Under the pieces are notes generated by a model. That model was not told the DNA's origin, made no database searches, and saw only the letters and a list, made by a program, of their open reading frames with translations. 12,740 bases of DNA from Candidatus Latescibacterota bacterium (GTDB taxonomy: Bacteria; Latescibacterota; UBA2968; UBA8231): NCBI GenBank assembly GCA_022827165.1, contig JAJDTN010000332.1:1-12740 (forward strand), given 5' to 3'. A program made the position numbers and the translations under genes. Within the stretch, counting starts at the first letter, position 1. Each line of letters starts with the position of its first letter. Below, piece by piece: positions 1 to 5,963 of this stretch.

Positions 1-2886
1 GAGGTGCCCCGGCACTTCTTCAACGGGCTGGTGCTCGACGAGCCCCTGCCGGTGAAATGGCCGTTGCACCGTCCGGTGGTTGTCGCCGGCGAGGTCCACC
101 CCTGGGTGCGCGGAGCCCGGTTGATTCTGGCTCCGGAGGAGGGGGAACGGCGCCTGCTCCCCTTCGGCCTGGAGGAGGGACGCTTCCGCTTTCCGGTGCG
201 CCTCACGGACGACGAACTGGGCCCGGTGCGGCTGGGCCTGCAGATCGAGCTTCAGGACGACACGAACTGGATCCTCGGCAGCATCGTCATCGAGGGGGTG
301 GATTCGCCCGTCCCGGATCTGGAGGTGGGGGTGCTGGCCGTCTCCCTGCTGGCCGGGCAGGAGACGGGGGTCCCGCTGCTGAACCGGGGCCACGGGGCGG
401 TCGAGCTGAAGCCGCCCCGGGTCGAAGGCCCCTTCTCGGTCGAGGCCTGGCCCGACGTGCTGGAACCCGGGGAATCGGGGGAAGTGGTGCTGAGCTACAG
501 CGGCTCGGGGGACGACCGGGGTCTGCTGACCGTGCTCAGCGACGATCCCTTCCGGCCCCGGGTCACCGTCGCCCTTTCCGGGTTGGAGCGCCGCGAGGCG
601 TCTTCCGACCTGGTGCACCTGCGGGCCAATGCCGAGGGGCGCCTGGAGGCCGCCGTCGATCTCCGGGAGCAGGACGTGGTCCTCGCCCTCTACGCGTCGC
701 CGCTGGATGCGCCGGACCCGGAGGCGCTCTACGACATCCTTCTGGACCGCACCCAGGTCGGCGGCAAACCCACCCATGCCCCGGAGGCCGACCCCCTGGA
801 CACCATAGAGCTCGGGGACCGCCGGCTCGAGCGGGAGCTGGCCCTGCGGCTGCAGCAGAGCGGTCACTGGGCGGGCAAGCCGGCGGCGGTGCAGTACGAG
901 GTCGGGGACCGCCGATCCTTCACCTTCGACAGCGACCTGGATTCCCTGGACCAGGAGATCGAGGCCCGGGTCGCGGCGGTCAATGAGCGCGCCGTGGCCT
1001 TCGTCCAGGTGGACCTGCGGGAGCACCCGGACAACATCGACGAGGAAGGGATCCGGACGGTCACCGACCAGTTCGCCGAGGACTACCCCGTCCTGGTAGG
1101 GGCCTTCGGGGCCCCGTCGGACGTCGACGGCGACGGCAAGATCGCCCTGCTCTTCACCCACCTGGTCCATGATATCGACCGCGTCGTCATCTTCGACGCG
1201 GCCTCCGTGGTGCCCGCGCGGATCGGCGGGAACGGCAACATGATCGATCTGATGATGCTGACCCCGGTCGCCTCCGTGCACGCGTACCGGACTGTGCTGG
1301 CCCATTACTTCCAGCATCTCATCAACTTCAACCAGCACGTCCTGGTGCGCCGATCCAGCTCCGAGGAGATCTGGCTCAACGAGGGTTTGTCGCACGTGGC
1401 CCAGGACTTGGTGGCGGAGCACGAGAACGAGAACTACGCCCTTGTGCGCTCCTTCCTGAGGCAGCCGGGAGGAGCGGGGTTGAGCACGGGCATGGGCACC
1501 CTGGCCAAGCGCGGAGCCGCCTACCTGTTCGTGCGCAGCCTGGTCGATCTTCTCGGAGAGGAAGTCCTGCTGCGCCTGGTGCAGACCGACCGGGTGGACC
1601 GCGAGAACGTCGAGACCGCCACCGGCGAGGGCTTTGCCGACCTGATCGCCCGCTGGGGTGCGCAACTCTACGTCAGCGGCACCGGCCGGAGCGGCCATCC
1701 GCGCTTCAACTATCGCCTGGCCTCCCTGCATCCCCCGGAGGGAAGGGGTTTTCCCCCGCCGGCCTCGGTGACCTACCGGTTGGGAGAGGACCCGCCCGCC
1801 CTGGGGGTCAAGCCCTGGGGGCTGCAGTTCCTCCGCGTGGCCGGCGGCGGCACGGCCAGCCTGAGCCTGCAGACCGAGCCGCAGGCCCGCCTGGGCGCGG
1901 TGGCCCTGCCAGTGGCCAAGGCGGCCGACCCCGACGGCATGGCGGCCGACCACTTCGCCGGCATCACCTTCGATCCTCCCCTGCCCCTGGAGCTGCCTAC
2001 CGGGGAGCCGCTGGTCCTTCAGGGAACCACGGCCGACAGCGTCGACCTGATCCACATGGAGTTCTTTCCCGACGACGGAGGCGTGGCCGGGCAGTTCTTC
2101 CTCCTCGTCGACGAGGGGAGGTTCTCACGGACGATCTACTTCTCCCATGAGGAGGCCGCGAGCTACTCCCTCCATGTCTACGTCGAGAGGCGCCAGCCGA
2201 CTCCCTTCGCCGGCAGCTTCCATCCCATGCAGCTGACCCGAGGTCAGGGTCCCATCCAGGTGCCCACCCGCTACTTCAACCGCGTGCGGCTCGACCGTCC
2301 CCTGCCGACCTCCATCCACGCCGGCCAGCCTCTTCACATGAGCGGCGAAGTGTCGGATCCCGGCGCCACCGTGATGCAGCTGGTCCTGCATCCTCTCGAC
2401 GAGGGCAACACCTCCGAGGCTTCGAGAACCCTGCCCGTGGAGGCGGGGCGTTTCGACTCCGAGCTGCGCTTCGATGAAGTCCCGACCGGCCGCTACCGGC
2501 TGTCCATGCACCTGGGTCCGGCCGGAGACCTCACCTACGTTGGGGCCGTGACCTCCTTCGAGATCCGGCCCATGGCCACGTCCCTGCACCTCGCCGCCGA
2601 GCCGGCGGCCTTCGCCCTCCACCCCAACTATCCCAACCCCTTCAACAGCCGCACCCACCTCTCCTTCTCCCTGCCGGAGGACCAGCCCTCGGTGGAACTG
2701 GCCGTCTACGACCTGCTGGGCCAGAAGCTGGCGGTCCTGGTGTCGGGGCCACGGGAGTCGGGATTCCACTCGGTGACATGGGACGGCCGCGATGACGCGG
2801 GCCGGCCCCTGGCCAGCGGATCCTATCTCTACCGTCTGCGGGCGGGGCCGTACGAGGGGGTGGGGAAGTTGCTGCTGCTGCGCTGA
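1..2886 (+). CDS. Large secreted multidomain protein with M30-like inactive metallopeptidase domain and C-terminal sorting-type domain (5' partial)
   Basis: The frame is open to the left edge and begins inside a repeat unit, so I treat it as 5' partial; a GTG at 4 is the first possible start in view. Residues below are counted from that GTG. A beta-sandwich repeat occurs three times (about 1-105, 650-744, 753-855). Residues about 107-200 resemble a choice-of-anchor-D/ASH Ig-like domain (LLNRGHGAVEL, LTVLSDDPFRPRVTVALSG). Residues about 310-590 resemble M30/hyicolysin-type peptidases: a calcium-site-like DVDGDGK at 373, a zinc-motif position reading HYFQH at 434-438, and WLNEGLSH with Glu460. 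Tyr435 replaces the catalytic Glu, so peptidase activity is doubtful. Residues 870-960 carry NYPNPFN, a YDLLGQKL strand and the WDGRDDAGRPLASGSYLYRL end, a FlgD-like/Por-type C-terminal domain used for export or surface anchoring. Probably extracellular; the substrate or ligand is unknown. Confidence 0.85.
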   Translation, partial: EVPRHFFNGLVLDEPLPVKWPLHRPVVVAGEVHPWVRGARLILAPEEGERRLLPFGLEEGRFRFPVRLTDDELGPVRLGLQIELQDDTNWILGSIVIEGVDSPVPDLEVGVLAVSLLAGQETGVPLLNRGHGAVELKPPRVEGPFSVEAWPDVLEPGESGEVVLSYSGSGDDRGLLTVLSDDPFRPRVTVALSGLERREASSDLVHLRANAEGRLEAAVDLREQDVVLALYASPLDAPDPEALYDILLDRTQVGGKPTHAPEADPLDTIELGDRRLERELALRLQQSGHWAGKPAAVQYEVGDRRSFTFDSDLDSLDQEIEARVAAVNERAVAFVQVDLREHPDNIDEEGIRTVTDQFAEDYPVLVGAFGAPSDVDGDGKIALLFTHLVHDIDRVVIFDAASVVPARIGGNGNMIDLMMLTPVASVHAYRTVLAHYFQHLINFNQHVLVRRSSSEEIWLNEGLSHVAQDLVAEHENENYALVRSFLRQPGGAGLSTGMGTLAKRGAAYLFVRSLVDLLGEEVLLRLVQTDRVDRENVETATGEGFADLIARWGAQLYVSGTGRSGHPRFNYRLASLHPPEGRGFPPPASVTYRLGEDPPALGVKPWGLQFLRVAGGGTASLSLQTEPQARLGAVALPVAKAADPDGMAADHFAGITFDPPLPLELPTGEPLVLQGTTADSVDLIHMEFFPDDGGVAGQFFLLVDEGRFSRTIYFSHEEAASYSLHVYVERRQPTPFAGSFHPMQLTRGQGPIQVPTRYFNRVRLDRPLPTSIHAGQPLHMSGEVSDPGATVMQLVLHPLDEGNTSEASRTLPVEAGRFDSELRFDEVPTGRYRLSMHLGPAGDLTYVGAVTSFEIRPMATSLHLAAEPAAFALHPNYPNPFNSRTHLSFSLPEDQPSVELAVYDLLGQKLAVLVSGPRESGFHSVTWDGRDDAGRPLASGSYLYRLRAGPYEGVGKLLLLR

Positions 2887-2923
2887 AATCCGCCCGGCAT
2901 CACGTGGTTGAAGATGTCGCCTC

Positions 2924-2951
2924 TCCTTGGTATGGTCTTCCTGTCCAAGGA
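2924..2951 (+). promoter_or_regulatory. 7-bp inverted repeat overlapping the ribosome binding site of the next gene
   Basis: TCCTTGG (2924-2930) and CCAAGGA (2945-2951) are perfect inverted repeats with a 14-base loop. The right arm contains AAGGA, the Shine-Dalgarno core for the ATG at 2959 (spacer 7). A folded mRNA would hide the ribosome binding site. The stem is short, so it may be chance; it could also be a weak terminator remnant behind the preceding gene, but no U-run follows. Confidence 0.3.
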
Positions 2952-2958
2952 AGGACAT

Positions 2959-3219
2959 ATGGAACCCTCTGCAACGACCATAGAGTCTGACCTCAGAGAG
3001 CTGAAGGAGCTGCCCACGCCCGTCGCTTCCTGGCACGTTGAAACGGGCCCGGATGCCACGGACGATCCCTCCGTGTGGGTGTGGGTCATGCTGGAAGAGG
3101 AAGATGTCGATCGAGAAACGCGGGAACACCTGCGCGACATCGTTCGCAAAGCAGTTCGACGGAGGGACGCTACATCCTGGGTCTATGTTCGATTCCGTGG
3201 AGCCTCGGAGAGCATCTAG
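2959..3219 (+). CDS. Small acidic hypothetical protein upstream of a PD-(D/E)XK nuclease gene
   Basis: This gene encodes 86 residues. I chose ATG 2959 because AAGGA lies 7 bases upstream; the in-frame starts at 2908 and 2932 have no comparable site. The N-terminal part (SDLRELKELP) is predicted helical. A central segment, PDATDDPSVWVWVMLEEEDV, is followed by a charged helix (REHLRDIVRKAVRRR) and a closing strand, WVYVRFR. The strand-helix-strand pattern with DDPxVWVWV and WVYVRF looks like a conserved small soluble domain, but I know no assigned function. No signal peptide or membrane segment is seen. It ends one base before the GTG of the nuclease gene, so the two are almost certainly co-translated. 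A role as partner, regulator or antitoxin of the nuclease is inference from this pairing only. Its base composition is less GC-rich than the flanks. Confidence 0.65.
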   Translation: MEPSATTIESDLRELKELPTPVASWHVETGPDATDDPSVWVWVMLEEEDVDRETREHLRDIVRKAVRRRDATSWVYVRFRGASESI

Positions 3220-3220
3220 A

Positions 3221-4093
3221 GTGGCTACTCCCTCACTTGAACAAGCAAAGCAGCTCCTGGAAGCGGCTCAGTTCATCGCTTCCCACCGAGCGCAAGTCGC
3301 ACGTCTCAGCGGGGCGAACTTCAATGTGTTCCGTGTGCTGCGTATGGAAGGGGATGAGGTCCGGTTGCATTCCAGGTTCATCGCCGAGTTGCTTGACCCC
3401 AGAGGTTCCCACGGACAGGGATCGGCCTTTCTGGAGATGTTCCTGGGGCAGGTAGATTGCACTCTGCTGGGAGACTCCAGAATCGACGTCACCGAGGCGC
3501 GAGTCGAGGCTCCGCATTACATCGGACCAACACTCTGGAAGGATGAGGACTCTACGGGCGGCTCCATAGATATCTTCATCACAGACAACGCCCGCCATAT
3601 CTCCATCGAGAACAAGATTGAGAGTCCTGAAGGGCGTCATCAGGTAGATAGGTACTGCAACTACCGGCGGAAGCGCAACTTTGTTCTGTTCTTGACGCCA
3701 GATGGCGGATGCGCCAACACGAAAAAGTGCAACTACGCGCCGATCTCATACGCCGAGCACATTATCCCATGGCTGGAGTGTTGCCACAGGCACTGCACCG
3801 ACCTGCCTGCTCTGAGGGAATCCATAAAGCAATATCTCTTTCTCGTAAGAGAACTGACCAATGGAGACCCATTGATGAATGAAGTCGATGAAGATGTCAA
3901 GAGACTCTTGAGGAAGAATGTGGAGGCCGCGCACCTTGTATATCGCCACTTCATGCCGACCATCTACGAAGCGGTCGGGGCATGTGGAGGAGGCGCGGCG
4001 GGCCGGATCGCCGATCCTGGACCTGGCCTGCGGCACCGGGCGCGTCCTCACACCGGCCGCCCACGCGGGAGCGACGGCGGTCGGGGTGGATAG
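3221..4093 (+). CDS. PD-(D/E)XK nuclease-fold protein (PDDEXK_4-like), C-terminus replaced by out-of-frame methyltransferase DNA
   Basis: I chose GTG 3221, one base after the upstream stop, with GGAG 10 bases before it; ATG 3185, overlapping the upstream gene, is an alternative. Residues about 30-75 match the N-terminal signature of the family (NVFRVLR, DEVRLHSRFIAELLDPRGSH). The catalytic set appears intact: Asp117 in GSIDIFI, Glu130-x-Lys132 in ISIENKI, Gln141 in HQVDRY, and a likely upstream Glu in EARVEAPH. The fold predicts metal-dependent DNA or RNA cleavage in the cytoplasm, as in restriction, repair or defence nucleases. Nuclease-like sequence ends near 3976 (about residue 252); the last 38 or so residues (GGGAAGRIADPGPG and on) are a methyltransferase gene read in the wrong frame, with the stop TAG inside the IS target duplication. 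The protein is therefore probably C-terminally truncated. Codons such as ATA, AGA and TTG are commoner here than in neighbouring genes, suggesting horizontal transfer. Confidence 0.7.
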   Translation: MATPSLEQAKQLLEAAQFIASHRAQVARLSGANFNVFRVLRMEGDEVRLHSRFIAELLDPRGSHGQGSAFLEMFLGQVDCTLLGDSRIDVTEARVEAPHYIGPTLWKDEDSTGGSIDIFITDNARHISIENKIESPEGRHQVDRYCNYRRKRNFVLFLTPDGGCANTKKCNYAPISYAEHIIPWLECCHRHCTDLPALRESIKQYLFLVRELTNGDPLMNEVDEDVKRLLRKNVEAAHLVYRHFMPTIYEAVGACGGGAAGRIADPGPGLRHRARPHTGRPRGSDGGRGG

Positions 4094-4094
4094 C
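3981..4094 (+). pseudogene. Class I SAM methyltransferase, 5' fragment (continues at 5964)
   Basis: In the frame starting at 3981 the sequence reads HVEEARRAGSPILDLACGTG, then RVLTPAAHAGATAVGVDS. This contains methyltransferase motif I (LDLACGTGR) and the acidic residue ending beta-2 (VGVD). The N-terminal 30 or so residues expected upstream are missing; the DNA there belongs to the PD-(D/E)XK gene. The fragment stops exactly at the left target duplication of the insertion element. Joining 4094 to 5964 gives GVDSSPAMLATARRK, the usual continuation of this family, with no frame change. Confidence 0.8.
4087..4094. repeat. Left target-site duplication of the IS element
   Basis: TGGATAGC flanks the left end of the element and matches TGGACAGC at 5956-5963 in 7 of 8 positions. 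Eight base pairs is the usual duplication length for the IS1595 family. The single difference (T/C) is silent in the methyltransferase (GAT/GAC, Asp). Confidence 0.75.
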
Positions 4095-4116
4095 GGTGAT
4101 TGTGTACTTTGATATT
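4095..4116 (+). repeat. Left terminal inverted repeat
   Basis: GGTGATTGTGTACTTTGATA begins immediately after the left target duplication. It pairs with the complement of 5934-5955: GGTGA identical, then T, TG, ACTT, GA and TA shared, with substitutions between and one single-base gap. Confidence 0.7.
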
Positions 4117-4132
4117 CAATGGAGTCGTTTCC

Positions 4133-4301
4133 TTAGTCCATGCTCGATTCGCTGTCAACTTCCTCGTCAGGTTCGCCCTCCAATTCGGCGTCGATGACGC
4201 ATCCCGCGCTTGCCGAAGACGTGCTCCATCACGTCATGGTCGGACCGGTCCAGGAGGTCTCTCGGCAGCTTCCGCCGCTTCTTCTTGGGAGGTTGAGCCA
4301 T
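4133..4301 (-). pseudogene. Small hypothetical ORF divergent from the transposase, probably frameshifted
   Basis: Reading leftward from the ATG at 4301 gives MAQPPKKKRRKLPRDLLDRS, then DHDVMEHVFGKRGM, a lysine/arginine-rich start and a charged helix. In the same frame it continues only as HRRRIGGRT before a stop. A +1 shift near 4190-4200 instead gives an acidic tail, AELEGEPDEEVDSESSMD, ending at TAA 4133-4135; both halves look coding. The start sits in the palindrome CCATGG that also provides the transposase ATG (4300-4302), so each gene's ribosome binding site lies in the other's 5' coding end; AAGGTG is suitably placed for this one. It may be a small IS-encoded accessory or DNA-binding protein. 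Function is unknown, and a spurious ORF is possible. Confidence 0.4.
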
Positions 4302-5196
4302 GGATCTGATCACCTTGATGGACAAGTACAACTGCGATGCGAAGTGCCGAGACGTACTCGAGGGTATCCGCTGGCCGGATGGCGCGGTCTGCCCGCGTTG
4401 CGCCACGAAGAAGGTGCCCGAGATCTCGACGAAGCCCGGCGTGTTCCAGTGCGCGTCATGCAAGTACCAGTTCACGGTGACGGCGGGGACCATCATGCAC
4501 GATTCCCCACCTGCCCCTTCGGAAGTGGTTCCTCGCAATCTACATTATGACGGTTTCGAAGAAGGGCGTGTCGGCCAATCAGTTGAAGCGGATGCTCGGC
4601 ATCGGCTCCTACCGGACGGCGTGGTACCTGTGCCATCGCATCCGCGAGGCCATGGGCAACGATCCGCTCCGGGGGCCGGCCCTGGTCGGCGTCGTCGAGG
4701 TCGACGAGACGATGATCGGGGGCCGGCGGCGCGGCGAGAACTGGCGCGACAACAAGCACTGGGTGGCCGGGGCCATCGAGCGCGGCGGCCAGGCCCGGCT
4801 CCAGCGCATCCCCAACGTGCGCCGCAACACCCTCCATGACTTCGTGCGGCGCACCGTCGCCGACGAGGCCGAGGCCATCTACACCGACGAGCTCAAGTCC
4901 TACATCGGCCTCGAGGACGACGACACCCGCCACCAGACCGTCAACTACAAGGCCGAGGATGGGTCGTCGGCGACGTGCACACGAACAACATCGAGGGGGT
5001 CTGGAGCCTCTTCAAGCGGTCCATCGTGGGCAGCTTCCACAAGATGAGCGTGAAGCACATGGACCGGTATCTGGAGGAGCTGGAGTGGCGCTTCAACAAC
5101 CGCCACAACCCGCACATCTTCCAGGATACCCTGCGCCGCATCCTCACCACCGACGCCATGCCCTACCGCGAGTTGATCGGCAAAGAGGCCGCGTGA
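4300..5196 (+). pseudogene. ISXO2-like (IS1595 family) transposase with two frameshifts
   Basis: The start ATG 4300 is supported by GGGAGG seven bases upstream. An N-terminal zinc ribbon is visible (CPRC at residues 31-34, CASC at 51-54). The frame then breaks at the C-run 4505-4508, where one base too many occurs; the next frame reads LPLRKWFLAIYIMTVSKKGV, then the catalytic region VEVDETMIGG (first Asp, codon 4703) and YTDELKSY (second Asp, codon 4886). Near 4960 one base is missing, and the original frame resumes with VHTNNIEGVWSLFKR, the third acidic/Asn region, ending at TGA 5194. The two shifts cancel, and the corrected protein is about 298 residues, normal for the family. As given, no single frame yields a full transposase; readthrough of the first frame stops at 4839. 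Zinc ribbon and DDE/N motifs make the family call strong. Confidence 0.85.
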
Positions 5197-5199
5197 GTG

Positions 5200-5383
5200 T
5201 GTGATCCGCACCGGTTCGAGTTCGATCTCGACCGCGGCATCCAAGAGCAGGTCGATGCGGCCCCGGTTGTAGGTGGCATCGAGGGATCGGGTCTGGGGGG
5301 ATCGCCGCGTAGAAGTCGAGCATGAGGTCTATGAGCGGCCCGTGGGCGCCCTCCCACTCGCTGCTGAGGGGCTGATAGGTCAT
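5200..5383 (-). pseudogene. Hypothetical IS passenger gene, frameshifted fragment
   Basis: The ATG at 5383 overlaps the stop of the upstream gene as ATGA, with GAGGA just before it, so translational coupling is expected. The first 30 or so residues read MTYQPLSSEWEGAHGPLIDL, then MLDFYAAIP. At the six-G run 5295-5300 the frame appears to carry one extra base; after correction it continues RSLDATYNRGRIDLLLDAAV, then EIELEPVRI, which looks coding. Below about 5200 the reading is only the antisense of the transposase C-terminus, so no natural end is visible. I do not recognise the family. It could be the second half of a two-gene passenger unit. Confidence 0.45.
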
Positions 5384-5907
5384 TCCTCGACCTTCTTCCG
5401 GCCCTTCTTGTAGCCGTAGGTGCGGAAAATGTCTCGGCAACGGCGGATTCGGTACATCATCGCAGTGTCCATTGGTCCCTGCCCGATCCACTTCTTGTAA
5501 TCCTCGTCCTTCGTCATCAATACCCAAAACGAGGCCAGTGACTCTTGATCTACGTAGTTCGCTCCATAGTTTCCCGATCTCATTTCGGCGGAGGTCTTTT
5601 CCATGCCGGGTAGGATGATGCGCAGATGGTGGGCCAGCGTATCCATGTCCTCAACAACCTCGGTAGCTCTGTCCGCATCCGGCGGCCACTGCTGTGGCCG
5701 CCGGGCCCATATATCAGGCCCGAAAGCCCATGTAGCTCCCGCCAGGCCCACAGCGGTGAGAGCCCAGTCCAAGAGGCTCATCTTGTCCGCCAAGAGCTGC
5801 AGGATGGATATCCAGCTGTGGCCGTCGTCGAGATATCCAGGTATCGACAGGACGTGCAACGCTGGTTTGATCCAGCACAGGACAGACAGAAGTCTCCGCC
5901 AGCGCAT
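5380..5907 (-). CDS. Hypothetical membrane-anchored IS passenger protein, 175 aa
   Basis: The gene lies inside the IS element, transcribed toward the transposase, with its ATG 48 bp from the right end. The first 65 or so residues are hydrophobic, with likely membrane segments around LLSVLCWIKPALHVLSIPGY and LLDWALTAVGLAGATWAFG. The rest (about 70-175) is soluble and charged: WPPDADRATEVVEDMDTLAH, YVDQESLASFWVLMTKDEDY, then RIRRCRDIFRTYGYKKGRKK. I do not recognise a family; a small inner-membrane protein with a cytoplasmic C-terminal helical domain is the most that can be said. The stop overlaps the next gene's start (ATGA). The start is not certain: no strong ribosome binding site precedes ATG 5907, and a later Met (before SLLDW) is possible. 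Lower GC and less biased codons than the chromosomal genes fit an acquired origin. Confidence 0.6.
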   Translation of the reverse strand: MRWRRLLSVLCWIKPALHVLSIPGYLDDGHSWISILQLLADKMSLLDWALTAVGLAGATWAFGPDIWARRPQQWPPDADRATEVVEDMDTLAHHLRIILPGMEKTSAEMRSGNYGANYVDQESLASFWVLMTKDEDYKKWIGQGPMDTAMMYRIRRCRDIFRTYGYKKGRKKVEE

Positions 5908-5933
5908 TCGAGGACCCTACGGGCCCCCCGCAA

Positions 5934-5955
5934 ATTAGTCAAGTGCATATTCACC
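5934..5955 (-). repeat. Right terminal inverted repeat
   Basis: Read on the minus strand from 5955, this is GGTGAATATGCACTTGACTA, the imperfect partner of the left end at 4095. It abuts the right target duplication directly. Confidence 0.7.
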
Positions 5956-5963
5956 TGGACAGC
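5956..5963. repeat. Right target-site duplication of the IS element
   Basis: TGGACAGC, 7/8 identical to TGGATAGC at 4087-4094. The GAC AGC codons are in frame with the downstream methyltransferase fragment. Confidence 0.75.

Larger units (their letters stand above)
4095..5955 (+). mobile_element. IS1595 family (ISXO2-type) insertion element with passenger genes, 1861 bp
   Basis: The left end is GGTGATTGTGTACTTTGATA and the inverted right end is GGTGAATATGCACTTGACTA. They share the first five bases and most of the next fifteen if one gap is allowed. An 8-bp duplication flanks them, and both ends fall inside one methyltransferase reading frame that is restored by removal. Inside are an ISXO2-like transposase (4300-5196, frameshifted), a divergent small ORF (4133-4301) and two minus-strand genes between the transposase and the right end (5380-5907 and about 5200-5383). 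Passenger genes are known for some IS1595 subgroups. The broken ORFs and the mismatch in the duplication suggest an old, probably immobile copy, unless some indels are sequencing errors. Confidence 0.8.

Noticed and set aside
57..986. A 309-codon plus frame inside the large secreted protein gene
   Set aside because: Gly/Arg/Pro-rich shadow of the real frame; the real frame shows repeats and domains across the same region.
2125..3129. A 334-codon minus-strand frame spanning the 3' end of the secreted protein gene and the small acidic gene
   Set aside because: It crosses two real plus-strand genes, has no ribosome binding site or domain, and its composition is that of an antisense shadow.
4945..5200. 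Extension of the broken passenger gene across the transposase 3' end (EDAAQGILEDVRVV and on)
   Set aside because: Below about 5200 the frame is simply the antisense of the conserved transposase C-terminus, so I end the passenger fragment there.
4095..5955. Programmed ribosomal frameshifting as the explanation for the split transposase
   Set aside because: It would need a +1-type and a -1-type event 450 bases apart with the catalytic core between; ISXO2-type transposases are normally single-frame, so mutation or sequencing error is simpler.
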